Numbered from the stretch's first letter, positions 10,659 through 20,237 are shown. The stretch: DNA of 64,000 bases from Sphingosinicella sp. CPCC 101087 (GCF_004151485.1 NZ_SBFF01000003.1:124001-188000), one strand, 5' to 3'. Numbers and translations are program-made. The notes: a model not told the origin generated them from the sequence alone.

Positions 10659-11968
10659 TGACGAGCCTGGCCGCGGACCTGGGTATCGTCCTTCCGGAAG
10701 CTCCGGACCTCATTGCGCTGGCCATGGCGGCATCGGTCATCGCTGCCGCCCTCCTCTTCGGATGGGCGGCGGGCAAGTGGGCCGGGCCGAAGCTCGTGCA
10801 CTTGTTCGAGCGGAAGAGCGGAGCCCCCGCCGAAGGCCTCGTGCCGCGCTTATGCGCGGTGCTGCGCTACCTCATCGTCTGGCTGACCGCGTCGATCGCG
10901 CTCGGCATCCACGACTGGCCGCCTCTGCCGACATTTCTCCTCGGCCTCACCGCAGCGCTCTCTGCCGCTCTGGCCGTGCGTCAGATCGGACGCGGGCTCA
11001 ATCTGCTGCGATGGGTGGCGCTGCTGCTGTCGGCCTTCCTGTTCGTCGCCATCCTCGCGGGCTCGGTCGGCGGTCTCGATCCTATCGCCAGCGCCCTGGA
11101 CCACGTCGCGTTCACCATCGGCCGGCGGCGCCTGTCTCTCCTCGTCATCGTCCAGCTCGCCTTCGCCATCCTGGCCATCTACGTGCTCGTGCGGCTCGCC
11201 ATTCGGCTGGTTGGGCACCTGATTCAGGGCGCGGGCAGCCTCGACCCGACCCAGCGGCTCCTCACGCAGAAGCTCGCGGCCATCGCCATCATCACGCTGG
11301 CCTTCTTCGTCGGAATCGACCTCGTTGGAATCGACCTCACCGCGCTCGCCGTCTTCTCGGGCGCGCTGGGCCTCGCCGTCGGCTTCGGCCTGCAGAAGAC
11401 GATCGGCAACCTGATCGCGGGAATCATCCTGTTGATGGACCGATCGATCAAGCCCGGCGACGTGATCTCGGTCGGCGAGACGTTCGGCTCGGTCAGCAAG
11501 ATCGGTGTGCGGGCGGTCTCGATCGTTACCCGCGAGGGCAAGGAATATCTGATCCCCAACGAGATCCTGATGACCGAGGAAGTCGTCAACTGGTCCTATT
11601 CGACCCGCGACGTCCGGATCAGCATCCCGGTCTCCGTCGCCTACGACTGCGACGTCAAGCTGGCCCAGCGCCTGATGATCGAAGCGGCGATGGCCGCGTC
11701 GCGGGTGCTCGAAAGCCCCAAGCCCGTCGCGTGGATGACCGGCTTCGGCGACAATTCGATAGAGCATGAGATCCGCGTTTGGATACGCGATCCGGAGGCG
11801 GGTCTCGGCAACGTCCGATCCGACATCCTCAACCGGGTGTGGGAATCGTTCCAGAAGAACGGCGTGAGCGTCCCGTTCCCGCAGCGCGACATCAGGGTGA
11901 AGGAATGGCCCGTGCCCGCACCGCCTGCCGAACCGGCCGACGCGGCGCGAATCGGAAAGGATCAATGA
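10655..11968 (+). CDS. MscS-family small-conductance mechanosensitive channel
   Basis: 437-residue membrane protein. Roughly five hydrophobic segments precede the pore-lining helix region, which reads ALAVFSGALGLAVGFGLQKT (the Ala/Gly-rich TM3 signature of MscS), followed by the beta domain (PGDVISVGETFGSVSKIGVR and VPNEIL-like IPNEIL). It would release solutes during hypo-osmotic shock. GTG at 10655 overlaps the metC stop by 4 nt; ATG at 10658 is equally possible. The 3' end overlaps the opposite-strand gene at 11962 by 7 nt. Confidence 0.9.
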
Positions 11969-12327
11969 TCGGCGTCGGCGAGCAGACCGGCCATCTCGAC
12001 CAGCGCCCCGTCGATTCGGGCGGCGAGGCGCGCCGCCGCGGCGCGCGGCGCCGAAGTTCCGGCGGCGGCAAGCAGGGCTTCCACGCCCGCGGCTGCCCAG
12101 GCCGTGGCCTCGCCCGCGAGCGCGTCGAAACGGCGCTGCACGATCGGCAGTGCGCGGTCGTAGGCGGCGCTGACCCGTGCGGCTTCGTCCAGTCGGGCGT
12201 CGCCCGCCGCGGCATCGCTGCGGCCGGCGATTCGTTCTACCAATCGCAATGCTTCGCGAAGCTGGGCCACCTGCCGGCCCGGATCGGCTCCGGGTGCGGC
12301 GGAGGGGAAGGGCGCCTGATGCGTCAT
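11962..12327 (-). CDS. Hypothetical protein, Ala-rich helical
   Basis: 121-residue protein I do not recognise. It is rich in Ala, Arg and Leu with long predicted helices (for example VAQLREALRLVERIAG and YDRALPIVQRRFDALAG) and has no signal peptide or membrane segment. It fits tail-to-tail against mscS with a 7-nt overlap and fills an otherwise empty interval before the divergent porin gene, which supports it being real. An open frame on the opposite strand (11779-12342) is also present; that one overlaps mscS and is less likely. Confidence 0.55.
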   Translation of the reverse strand: MTHQAPFPSAAPGADPGRQVAQLREALRLVERIAGRSDAAAGDARLDEAARVSAAYDRALPIVQRRFDALAGEATAWAAAGVEALLAAAGTSAPRAAAARLAARIDGALVEMAGLLADADH

Positions 12328-12417
12328 GGCGTGCGAGGCTAACGCCCGGCCGCTAAGGAAGCGCTAACGCCGGGACCGCACTTGCTGCACTGGGAGCGGG
12401 TTCCTTGAGGAGTTTCG

Positions 12418-13176
12418 ATGCTTAGACAAATCTTCCCAGCCGTCGCTCTCATCGCTGCCGCGCCGGCATGGGCGCAGGACGAGGCCACCGAGGCGCCGCT
12501 CGGCGTCGCGCCCGGAGGCATCGACGTCCGTGCCGAGTTCGAGCTGATGACCGATTATCGCTTTCGAGGCATATCGCGCTCCGACGAGGATCCGGCGGCG
12601 CAGGCGACGGTCAACCTGACCCATGGCAGCGGCATTTATGCCGGAGCGCGCGGGACGACACTGAAGGGAACGGACAGCTTCAGGCAGCGCGATCCCGGTT
12701 TCGGCGATCTCGGGGATGCCCAATTCGATCTCTATGTCGGCTATGGCGGCCGGCTCGGCGGCGGCTTCGAGGTGGATGCCGGCGCGCTTTACTATGTCTT
12801 TGCCGGGGGCGAAGGCCCCACCGATTATGTCGAGCCTTATGCCTCGCTCTCTTACCTGATCGGCCCGCTCTATGCGACCGCGGGCGCGAAATATGCGCCG
12901 AGCCAGGAAGCCATCGGCGACGAGGAGATGCTCTATCTGTTCGGTCAGCTCGACGTCACGATCCCCTTCCGTCCGTGGAGCTTCACCGCTTCGGCCGGCC
13001 GCCAGGATTGGGGCCGCTTCGGCGACTATTGGACCTGGACGCTCGGAGTCGAGCATCACCTTCGGATCGGCGGCCTTTCGGGGGCGCGCGTCGGTCTGCG
13101 CTATGTCGATACCGGCCTGGCGGGGACGCCCGGCCAGGATGCCGCGCTGGCGCTCTACGGCCGCCTCAGCTTCTGA
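12418..13176 (+). CDS. TorF-family putative porin
   Basis: 252-residue outer-membrane beta-barrel protein of the TorF/Gcw_chp family. It has a signal peptide ending at APAWAQ (residue 19-20), followed by the family opening FELMTDYRFRGISRSDEDPA and repeated amphipathic strands rich in Tyr and Gly (YVGYGGRLGG, YASLSYLIG, GLRYVDTGL). It ends in an aromatic residue (Phe), typical for BAM substrates. TorF-type proteins are common in sphingomonads and other proteobacteria. Their permeant is not established. GAGGAG-like sequence precedes the ATG. Confidence 0.87.
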   Translation: MLRQIFPAVALIAAAPAWAQDEATEAPLGVAPGGIDVRAEFELMTDYRFRGISRSDEDPAAQATVNLTHGSGIYAGARGTTLKGTDSFRQRDPGFGDLGDAQFDLYVGYGGRLGGGFEVDAGALYYVFAGGEGPTDYVEPYASLSYLIGPLYATAGAKYAPSQEAIGDEEMLYLFGQLDVTIPFRPWSFTASAGRQDWGRFGDYWTWTLGVEHHLRIGGLSGARVGLRYVDTGLAGTPGQDAALALYGRLSF

Positions 13177-13211
13177 AGCGGCCTTCCGGCCAAGCCGCCG
13201 CCCGAAATGAA

Positions 13212-13622
13212 TCAGTTGGGGATCTGGACCGAGGCTTCCTGGCCGTCGCCCTCGGGAAGCTGGGCGATGGTCTGGACGAGCGTGCCGCGATTGACGACCC
13301 GGGTTTCCGGGTCGCCCGCCACGGAACGGGCGCCGAGCACGGCTTCGTCGGCGCCGGCGGCCTCGAGCATCTCGCTTTCGACCGCGCTGCGCGCCTGCGG
13401 ACCGCCGAACAGGGCCTGAAGCGCCTGGGCGCGAACGTCGCTGCCGACGTCGGCTTCGCCCGGAGCGGGCGGCGTGAGAGCGAAATCGGGCGGAACCACC
13501 AGAGGTGCGTTGCGGCTCACCGCGAACTCGTCGGGGCGGTCGCGGCTGAACGGGCCGCCGCCGCCGCAGCCGGCGAGGAGGAGGACGGCGGAGCCGGCCA
13601 TGACCAGGTGAGACAGACGCAT
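13212..13622 (-). CDS. DUF3035 family lipoprotein
   Basis: 136-residue lipoprotein. The signal peptide MRLSHLVMAGSAVLLLAGCGG has a clear lipobox (LAGC, Cys at 19). The mature part contains PDEFAVSRNAPLVVPPDF, the conserved opening of DUF3035 proteins (beta-barrel assembly-associated in some alphaproteobacteria by annotation, function unproven). It starts 2 nt after the lspA stop; since LspA removes lipoprotein signal peptides, this gene encodes a direct client of its neighbour. Confidence 0.85.
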   Translation of the reverse strand: MRLSHLVMAGSAVLLLAGCGGGGPFSRDRPDEFAVSRNAPLVVPPDFALTPPAPGEADVGSDVRAQALQALFGGPQARSAVESEMLEAAGADEAVLGARSVAGDPETRVVNRGTLVQTIAQLPEGDGQEASVQIPN

Positions 13623-13624
13623 TT

Positions 13625-14167
13625 TCAGGCTTCCTTTTTCGACGCCTTCCCATCGCGCATCAGCAGCGCCCGGACAAGCAAAAGCAGCACCCCGATGGTA
13701 ATGGCAGCGTCCGCGACATTGAAGACCAAAAAGGGCCGCCATTCGCCGAAGTGAAGGTCCGCAAAGTCGACGACGAAGCCGAAACGCGCCCGATCGAGAA
13801 TGTTGCCGAGCGCGCCGCCGAGTATCAGCGCGAGCGCCGTCGAATCGTCGCGCCGCCGCTCGCGCCACATCCAGGCGGCGACGAGCAGGGCGATCACGGA
13901 GGTCATCGCCACCAGCAGCCAGCGTCCCATCTCGCTGCCGGCGCTGAGCAGGCCGAGCGACACGCCGCGATTTTCCACCCAGCGCAGGTTGAAGAAGGAC
14001 GTGATCTTGATCTCGAGGTCCGGCTGACCTGCGAGGTTGAGCGGGTACGTCACCACCCATTTCGTCGCCTGATCGAAGACGAAGACCAGGAAGGCGATGA
14101 CGAAGGCGGTGGCTCGGTTGCGGCGGAGGCGAAGCTCGACCGGCGCCTGGCGGGACGGCTCAGCCAT
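13625..14167 (-). CDS. lspA: Lipoprotein signal peptidase (signal peptidase II)
   Basis: 180-residue inner-membrane aspartyl protease that cleaves prolipoprotein signal peptides. Four hydrophobic segments are visible, starting with FVIAFLVFVFDQATKW. The family motifs NRGVSLGLL and ILGGALGNILDR plus VVDFADLHF carry the two catalytic aspartates. Length is normal. The start codon overlaps the end of ileS by 8 nt, preserving the widespread ileS-lspA pair; the order ribF-ileS-lspA on this strand is also conserved. Confidence 0.94.
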   Translation of the reverse strand: MAEPSRQAPVELRLRRNRATAFVIAFLVFVFDQATKWVVTYPLNLAGQPDLEIKITSFFNLRWVENRGVSLGLLSAGSEMGRWLLVAMTSVIALLVAAWMWRERRRDDSTALALILGGALGNILDRARFGFVVDFADLHFGEWRPFLVFNVADAAITIGVLLLLVRALLMRDGKASKKEA

Positions 14168-17120
14168 TCACCACCCCGTCGCACCGGCCGCACAAGGCGC
14201 CATCCTCGGTCACTTCGGGCAAATGCCGCCAGCAGCGGCCGCATTTGAGACGGTCGGTCCTCGTCACTTCGATCCTGTCGCTCTGGCCTGGCATCACTTC
14301 CGACACGATGTAGATTTCCGCAAGATCGGCAAGCGCCTCGTCGGTGATGTCGAGTGCCAGATCGGGATAGAGGATCCTGGCTTCCAGGCTCGAACCTATC
14401 ACTTTCTCCCGCCGGAGCGGCTCGATCGCCTCGGTCACCCGCTCGCGGCTGGCACGGATCAGGTCCCATTTCCGGCCCAGTTCCTCGTCGCGCCAGGCCG
14501 GATCCACTTCCGGCCATTCGAGCAGGTGGACCGATTCCCCCTGGGGATAGCGCGTCGTCCACACCTCCTCGGTGGTGAAGCACAACACAGGGCTCAGCCA
14601 ACGCACCAGGGCGTGGAACACATGGTCGAGGACCGTCCGGTAGGCGCGCCGCTTGGCGCTGCCGAGCGGCAGCATCGGCCCGACGTCGCAATAGAGTGCG
14701 TCCTTTCGGATGTCGAAGAAGAAGGCCGACAGCTCGTCATTGGCGAAGCCCATGAGCAGCCGGACGTAGCGGTTGAACTCGAAGGCCTCGATGGCTTCCC
14801 CGAGTTCCGCCCCCAGCGAGGCCAGCCGGTGCAGCACCCAGCGTTCGAGCTCGGGCATCGCTTCGATCGCAACCGCTTCGTCGGCGCCGAAGCCTTCGAG
14901 CGCGCCCAGCAGGTAGCGGAAGGTGTTCCTAAGCTTGCGATAGGCGTCGGTGGTGGTGGCGAGCACCTCCTTGCCGATCTTCACGTCCTCGAAATAGTCG
15001 GTGGAAGCGACCCACAGGCGAAGAATGTCCGCGCCATTGTCGCGCATCACCGCGAGGGGATCGACGACGTTGCCGACGCTCTTCGACATCTTCCGGCCTT
15101 GCGCGTCGAGCGCGAAGCCGTGAGTGAGGACGGACGCATATGGCGCGCGTCCGCGCGTGCCGCAGCTTTCCAGCAGCGACGACTGGAACCAGCCGCGATG
15201 CTGGTCGGTGCCCTCGCAATAGACGTCGGCGCGCACGTTTTCGCCGTAGCGCGCCTCGATCACGTAGCTGTGGGTCGATCCGCTGTCGAACCAGACGTCG
15301 AGAATGTCGTTGACCGGCTCGTAATCCTCGAGCCGATAGCCGTTACCGAGCAGGGCCTGATGGTCGGCCTGGAACCAGGCATCGGCGCCGCCTTCGTGAA
15401 AGGCGCGGATGATCCGGCTGTTGACGGCGGGATCGCGCAGATAGTCGCCGGTCCTGCGGTCCACGTAGAGCGCGATCGGAACACCCCAGGCGCGCTGGCG
15501 GCTGATCACCCAGTCCGGCCGCCCCTCCACCATCGCGCGGATGCGGTTCTTCGATTTGCCCGGCACCCACCGCGTCTCGTCGATCGCCGCCAGCGCCGTT
15601 CCCCGCAGAGTAAGCCCCTCCCCCTGAGGGGAGGGGTTGGGGTCGGGGCTGTCGGGAAGCGGTTCCGGGCTGTTGCTCACCCGCCGCGGAAATCCGGCCA
15701 GCGGTGACTCCGTCGCCGGGGACACCGCCGCGTCATTCCCCTGCGCCAGCGGCTTGTCCATAGAGATGAACCATTGCGGCGTGCAGCGGTAGATGATCTT
15801 CGCCTTGGACCGCCAGCTGTGCGGGTAGCTGTGGCGGAAGTCGGCGGAGGCGGAAAGCAGCGCGCCGGCCTCGCGCAGGTCCGAGTTGATCGGTCCGTCC
15901 GGTGCGTTGAACTTGTTGTTGATGACGCTCCCCTGGCCGCCGAGCCACAGCCAGTCCTCGCGATAGCGGCCGTCGTCGGTGACCGCGAACACCGGATCGA
16001 TCCCCGCCGCCTTGCAGACCAGGAAATCCTCCTCGCCATGGTCGGGCGCCATGTGGACGAGCCCGGTGCCGGCATCGGTGGTGACATGGTCGCCGGGCAG
16101 GAAGGGGCGGGGCTTGGCAAAGAAGCCGCCGAGATGATGCATCGGGTGACGAGCGACCGCTCCGTCGAAATGCCCTGCTCCGAAATAGGAGTGAACCAGA
16201 TCGCTGTTGTCCTCCACCGTCGGGGCGAGACGTTTGAGAAACGAAGGCACGAGTTCCTTCGCAACGACGAGGCGCTTGCCACTCAGCCCCGCAAGCTGGG
16301 GGTGCGCCGAGAGCTCCCCGCTCTTGATCTCAAACAGCGCGTATTCGATATCCGGGCCGTATGCGATCGCCTGGTTGACCGGGATCGTCCAGGGAGTGGT
16401 TGTCCATATCAGGGCGAGTGCGCCAACCAATTCTGGGAATTGGGGCGCTTCGACAATCTCGAAGCCCACGTCGATCTGGGTCGAGACGATCTCCTCATAC
16501 TCGACCTCGGCCTCGGCCAAGGCGGTCTTCTCGACCGGGCTCCACATGACCGGCTTGGCGCCGCGATAGAGCTGGCCGCTCTCGGCGAACTTCATGAGCT
16601 CCTCGACGATCTTCGCCTCGGCCTCGTATTTCATCGTCAGATAGGGATCGTCCCACTCGCCCTGGACGCCGAGCCGCTGGAACTGCTCCGACTGCACCTC
16701 AACCCATTTCTCGGCATAGGCCCGGCATTCGGCCCGGAACTGCGCCCGGGGCACGTCGTCCTTGTCGAGCTTCTTCTTGCGATATTGCTCCTCGACCTTC
16801 CATTCGATCGGCAGGCCGTGGCAGTCCCAGCCGGGAATATAGGGGGCGTCCTTGCCGAGCAGCGACTGCGAGCGGACGACCAGATCCTTCAGGATCTTGT
16901 TCATCGCATGGCCCATATGGATGTCGCCATTGGCGTAAGGCGGGCCGTCGTGGAGGATGAAGCGCGTCCGGCCGGCGCGCAGATTGCGCAGCTGCGCGTA
17001 CAGCTTCGTCTCGGCCCAGCGCGCCAGGATAGCCGGCTCCTTCTGGGCGAGGCCGGCCTTCATCGGGAAATCGGTCTTCGGCAGGAAGACCGTGTCGCGG
17101 TAGTCGGGTTTTTCGGACAT
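14160..17120 (-). CDS. ileS: Isoleucyl-tRNA synthetase with an in-frame insertion
   Basis: 986-residue class I synthetase that charges tRNA-Ile and edits valine. HIGH-type motif HMGH at 68-71, KMSKS at 677-681, and a C-terminal zinc-binding segment (CGRCWRH ... CGRC). Between FISMDKPL and TLRGTALAAIDETRW, where relatives have a short loop, there are about 45 additional residues (459-503), Pro/Ser/Asp-rich and containing PNPSPQGEG; the DNA carries a perfect 9-bp GC-rich palindrome. The frame is intact across it. The loop lies between the editing domain and the second half of the catalytic core, so the enzyme is probably still functional; it is presumably essential. Confidence 0.96.
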   Translation of the reverse strand: MSEKPDYRDTVFLPKTDFPMKAGLAQKEPAILARWAETKLYAQLRNLRAGRTRFILHDGPPYANGDIHMGHAMNKILKDLVVRSQSLLGKDAPYIPGWDCHGLPIEWKVEEQYRKKKLDKDDVPRAQFRAECRAYAEKWVEVQSEQFQRLGVQGEWDDPYLTMKYEAEAKIVEELMKFAESGQLYRGAKPVMWSPVEKTALAEAEVEYEEIVSTQIDVGFEIVEAPQFPELVGALALIWTTTPWTIPVNQAIAYGPDIEYALFEIKSGELSAHPQLAGLSGKRLVVAKELVPSFLKRLAPTVEDNSDLVHSYFGAGHFDGAVARHPMHHLGGFFAKPRPFLPGDHVTTDAGTGLVHMAPDHGEEDFLVCKAAGIDPVFAVTDDGRYREDWLWLGGQGSVINNKFNAPDGPINSDLREAGALLSASADFRHSYPHSWRSKAKIIYRCTPQWFISMDKPLAQGNDAAVSPATESPLAGFPRRVSNSPEPLPDSPDPNPSPQGEGLTLRGTALAAIDETRWVPGKSKNRIRAMVEGRPDWVISRQRAWGVPIALYVDRRTGDYLRDPAVNSRIIRAFHEGGADAWFQADHQALLGNGYRLEDYEPVNDILDVWFDSGSTHSYVIEARYGENVRADVYCEGTDQHRGWFQSSLLESCGTRGRAPYASVLTHGFALDAQGRKMSKSVGNVVDPLAVMRDNGADILRLWVASTDYFEDVKIGKEVLATTTDAYRKLRNTFRYLLGALEGFGADEAVAIEAMPELERWVLHRLASLGAELGEAIEAFEFNRYVRLLMGFANDELSAFFFDIRKDALYCDVGPMLPLGSAKRRAYRTVLDHVFHALVRWLSPVLCFTTEEVWTTRYPQGESVHLLEWPEVDPAWRDEELGRKWDLIRASRERVTEAIEPLRREKVIGSSLEARILYPDLALDITDEALADLAEIYIVSEVMPGQSDRIEVTRTDRLKCGRCWRHLPEVTEDGALCGRCDGVVNG
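15612..15746 (-). repeat. Palindromic repeat-like insertion inside ileS
   Basis: About 135 nt (45 codons) that appear additional to the conserved IleRS sequence. The core is CCCCTCCCC (15615-15623), a 4-nt loop CTGA, and GGGGAGGGG (15628-15636), a perfect 9-bp hairpin. Short palindromes of this G/C composition are frequent REP-like intergenic elements in sphingomonads and related groups. Here the element reads through in frame without a stop. The outer boundaries are estimated from where conserved IleRS sequence resumes. Confidence 0.6.
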
Positions 17121-17180
17121 CGGCGGCGGGCTTAGCGGCGGCGCCTGCTCAGGTCCAGTTCGCGTGCCACGGCGGGGCGC

Positions 17181-18107
17181 TCAGCCCGCCAGCCGCCGCC
17201 TTGCCTCCTGGGCATCTTCGGCCATTCGCGCCTTCAGCGCGTCCAGGTCGCCGAACATCATTTCATCGCGGATGAAGGAGACGAGTTCGACCTCGACCCT
17301 GCGGCCGTACAGGTCTTCTTCGAAGTCGAAGAAATAGGGTTCGAGCAGCTCGCGCGGCGGATCGAACATCGGCCGCGTTCCGAGATTGGCGACTCCCTCG
17401 ATCAGGCGCCCATCATCCAGCCGGCCGCGTACCGCATAGATGCCGAAGCGCGGCCGCAGATAGTGACCCAGGGCAATGTTGGCGGTCGGGTAGCCGAGCA
17501 CGCGGCCGCGCTTGTCGCCGTGCTCGACCACGCCTTCGATGGTGAAGGGGCGGGTGAGCAGGCGCGTTGCCGTCTCGCAGTCGCCGGCATGCAGGGCTTC
17601 GCGGATCCAGGTGGAGGAGACCGGGCGGTCATCCTCGGTGACCGGCGCCACCGATTCAACCGAGATCCGGTTGGCGCGGCCGAGCATCTTCAACAGCGTG
17701 ATGTCGCCGCCGCGGGCCTTGCCGAAGGTGAAGTCCTCGCCGGTGGCGACACCGGCCGCGCCGATCCGCCGTCCCAGCCATTCGGTGACGAAGTCGGGCG
17801 GCGAGACGTCGGCGAACTCGGCATCGAATTCGAAGACCAGCATCGCATCGACGCCGGCGGCGAGGAGCAGGCGCTCGCGTTGCTCGAGCGTCGTCAGCCG
17901 GAACCAGGGCGATTCCGGCCGGAAGAAGCGCATGGGATGCGGATCGAAGGTGGCGACCAGCGCCGGCCGCCCCTCTGCCCGGGCGCGATTCACGGCGCGC
18001 CCGACCACGGCCTGATGACCGCGGTGAAAACCGTCGAAATTGCCCAGCGCGACGATCCCGCCGCGAAGCTGGGTCGGAACCGCCGAGCTCCCATGCAGGC
18101 GCTCCAT
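17181..18107 (-). CDS. ribF: Bifunctional riboflavin kinase / FAD synthetase
   Basis: 308-residue enzyme making FMN from riboflavin and then FAD. The N-terminal adenylyltransferase domain has GNFDGFHRGHQAV (about 22-34) and the second motif SSTWIREAL (about 163-171). The C-terminal kinase domain begins near residue 185 with RPFTIEGVVEHGDKRGRVLGYPTAN written here in parts: FTIEGVVEHGDKRG and LGYPTANI. The ATG at 18107 was chosen over a farther upstream one because the sequence before it is not family-like. It sits between folA and ileS on the same strand. Confidence 0.93.
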   Translation of the reverse strand: MERLHGSSAVPTQLRGGIVALGNFDGFHRGHQAVVGRAVNRARAEGRPALVATFDPHPMRFFRPESPWFRLTTLEQRERLLLAAGVDAMLVFEFDAEFADVSPPDFVTEWLGRRIGAAGVATGEDFTFGKARGGDITLLKMLGRANRISVESVAPVTEDDRPVSSTWIREALHAGDCETATRLLTRPFTIEGVVEHGDKRGRVLGYPTANIALGHYLRPRFGIYAVRGRLDDGRLIEGVANLGTRPMFDPPRELLEPYFFDFEEDLYGRRVEVELVSFIRDEMMFGDLDALKARMAEDAQEARRRLAG

Positions 18108-18139
18108 GGACCGGCTATAGAAAGGGTACCGCGAAATGC

Positions 18140-18631
18140 CTAGCGGCGGCGTTCGAGCCGGACGAAGCTGAAGGCGGGGTGGCCGTCTCCGGCGGAATGA
18201 TCCTCCCGCCAGGTTTCGGTCCACTGATCGGGATCGAAAGAGGGCATGAAGGTGTCGCCCTGGGCGTCGAAATGGACTTCGGTGAGCTCGACCCGGTCGG
18301 CTTCGGGCAGGAAGAGGGCGAAGATCTCGGTACCCCCGACGACGGCAATTTCAGGGACATCGCCTGCGAGAGCGAGCGCCTGAGCCTTGTCGCGGGCGAC
18401 CTCGGCGCCTTCGGCCGACCAGGCGGGCGAGCGAGTCAACACGATGTGGCGTCGGCCGGGCAGCGGCCCGCCCAGGCTCTCGAAGGTCCGCCGGCCCATC
18501 ACCATCGGCTTGCCCATCGTCAGCTGCTTGTATCGCTTCAGATCGGCCGAAAGGCGCCAGGGCAGGCACCCGTCCTTGCCGATGACGCCATTGTCCGCGC
18601 GGGCCAGGTAGAAGACGATCTCCGGCTTCAG
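18140..18631 (-). CDS. folA: Dihydrofolate reductase, probable CTG start
   Basis: DHFR reduces dihydrofolate to tetrahydrofolate and works with the thymidylate synthase encoded just upstream. The first in-frame ATG (18517) would delete the essential N-terminus. Extending the frame gives [32 protein letters not shown] and [13 protein letters not shown], the full DHFR start with the catalytic acid D30. No ATG, GTG or TTG occurs in that stretch. The CTG at 18631 gives a normal 163 residues, overlaps the thyA stop as CTGA, and is preceded by GAGGT at 6-nt spacing. The function is secure; the start codon is an inference. Confidence 0.88.
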   Translation of the reverse strand: MKPEIVFYLARADNGVIGKDGCLPWRLSADLKRYKQLTMGKPMVMGRRTFESLGGPLPGRRHIVLTRSPAWSAEGAEVARDKAQALALAGDVPEIAVVGGTEIFALFLPEADRVELTEVHFDAQGDTFMPSFDPDQWTETWREDHSAGDGHPAFSFVRLERRR

Positions 18632-19422
18632 ACCGCTACCTCGGCCTTGATGTGCGGGTGCGGATCATATTCCGTTATCTCGAAATCCTCCGGCGCATAT
18701 TGGTCCATTCCGCCCGGGTGGCGCAGCAGGGTCAGCTTCGGCAGACTCCGCGGCTCGCGGCCGAGCTGCTCTCGCGCCTGGTCGAGATGGTTGAGGTAGA
18801 GGTGGCAGTCGCCGCCGGTCCAGACGAACGTGCCGGGTTCCAGTCCGCATTGCTGGGCGAGCATGTGGGTCAGGAGCGCGTAACTCGCGATGTTGAAAGG
18901 GAGGCCGAGGAAGACGTCGGCGCTGCGCTGGTAGAGCTGGAGGTGGAGCTTGCCGTCCGCCACCTGGGTCTGGAACAGGCAGTGGCATGGCGCCAGGGCC
19001 ATGAGGTGGATCTCGGCGGGATTCCAGGCGGTGACGATCTGGCGGCGCGAGGCCGGATCGCGCCTGATCAGGTCGACGAGATTGGTGATCTGGTCGATCT
19101 CCCGCCCGTCCGGCGCCTGCCAGCGGCGCCATTGCTTGCCGTAGACCGGGCCCAGGTCGCCGGTCTCGTCGGCCCATTCGTCCCATATGCTGACCCGTTG
19201 CTCCTGCAGCCAGCGCACGTTGGTGTCGCCGCGGAGAAACCACAGCAACTCGACGATGATCGAGCGCAGGTGCAGCTTCTTGGTGGTCAGCAGCGGGAAC
19301 CCGTCGGCGAGGTCGAATCGCATTTGGTGCCCGAACCGGCTGAGCGTCCCGACGCCGGTGCGGTCCTTCTGCTCGACCCCGGTTTCGAGAATCAGCTGCA
19401 ACAGGTCGAGATAGGCGCGCAT
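18628..19422 (-). CDS. thyA: Thymidylate synthase
   Basis: 264-residue ThyA, which methylates dUMP to dTMP using methylene-tetrahydrofolate and releases dihydrofolate, regenerated by the coupled folA product. Family features include [17 protein letters not shown] near the start, the nucleophile Cys in LAPCHCLFQ, and [19 protein letters not shown] for dUMP binding. Length is the short bacterial form. The gene opens the cluster thyA-folA-ribF-ileS-lspA on this strand. Confidence 0.96.
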   Translation of the reverse strand: MRAYLDLLQLILETGVEQKDRTGVGTLSRFGHQMRFDLADGFPLLTTKKLHLRSIIVELLWFLRGDTNVRWLQEQRVSIWDEWADETGDLGPVYGKQWRRWQAPDGREIDQITNLVDLIRRDPASRRQIVTAWNPAEIHLMALAPCHCLFQTQVADGKLHLQLYQRSADVFLGLPFNIASYALLTHMLAQQCGLEPGTFVWTGGDCHLYLNHLDQAREQLGREPRSLPKLTLLRHPGGMDQYAPEDFEITEYDPHPHIKAEVAV

Positions 19423-19490
19423 GGGGGTCTTATGGCGCGCGGGCGCGGTCGGCGCCAGCCTGCGGGCGTCCCGAATTCAGCGCGCCGATC

Positions 19491-20237
19491 CTAGGCCGGA
19501 CAGGTTCGTATCTCCGACGGCTCGGGCTTGGGGCCGTGGCGCTTGAAGGCGGCGAAATAAGTCTCGGTATCGGGCAGCCGGTCGAACCGGGTGAGCTCGT
19601 AGCCAACGGCGTTGAACTCGCAGACCAGCAGGCGCGGCGGCGTGCCGTGCCGGTCGGTGGGCCGGTCGGCGTCGACGACGATGACGCTTCCGTCGCGAGT
19701 CAGGTCGTCGTGCAGGTGCCACAGAAACTCGCTGGGCCGGGCGATCTCGTGGTACATGTGGATCATCAGGATCCGGTCGAACGAGGCATCGGGAAGTTGC
19801 GGGTCGTTCGCTTGCCCCAGCTTCAGAGCGACGTTGTCGAGCCGCTCGCGCTGCACGCGCTCGCCCAGCTCCTGGATGGTCGCCGGAACGATGTCCTCGG
19901 CGAGCACGCGACCGTCGCGGCCGACCATCGGCGACAGGCGCACGGTATAATAGCCTTCGCCGGCGCCGATGTCCGCGATCGACATTCCGGGCCGGATCTC
20001 GGCGAGGCGCATCACCGCCTCGAACTCGCCGATACTGTCGCGGGCGTCCTCGTTGAGATAGCGGGAAGAGACGATCGGCGCGACCGGCCGCTGCGGTTCG
20101 GGAAAAGGCGAGGGCTCCGGCGCCGGCTCGCCGCAGGCGCCGAGCAGGAGAAAGGGTAGGAACAGCAGCGCGAAGAGCCTGGATCCCCGGCCGTGGGGGA
20201 GAGCGCTTCGAGCGATCATTCCGCGCTTATTCGACAT
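19491..20237 (-). CDS. Lipoprotein with SAM-dependent methyltransferase fold
   Basis: 248-residue protein with a lipoprotein signal peptide (LLGACGE lipobox, Cys about 35) followed by a class I methyltransferase core. [14 protein letters not shown] is the SAM-binding motif I, and [14 protein letters not shown] and [10 protein letters not shown] follow in the expected order. An exported methyltransferase-like lipoprotein is unusual because SAM is cytoplasmic, yet this type recurs in proteobacteria; its substrate is unknown. The ATG at 20237 overlaps the prfB 3' end by 11 nt; ATG 20219 would give a tidier signal peptide. Confidence 0.8.
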   Translation of the reverse strand: MSNKRGMIARSALPHGRGSRLFALLFLPFLLLGACGEPAPEPSPFPEPQRPVAPIVSSRYLNEDARDSIGEFEAVMRLAEIRPGMSIADIGAGEGYYTVRLSPMVGRDGRVLAEDIVPATIQELGERVQRERLDNVALKLGQANDPQLPDASFDRILMIHMYHEIARPSEFLWHLHDDLTRDGSVIVVDADRPTDRHGTPPRLLVCEFNAVGYELTRFDRLPDTETYFAAFKRHGPKPEPSEIRTCPA

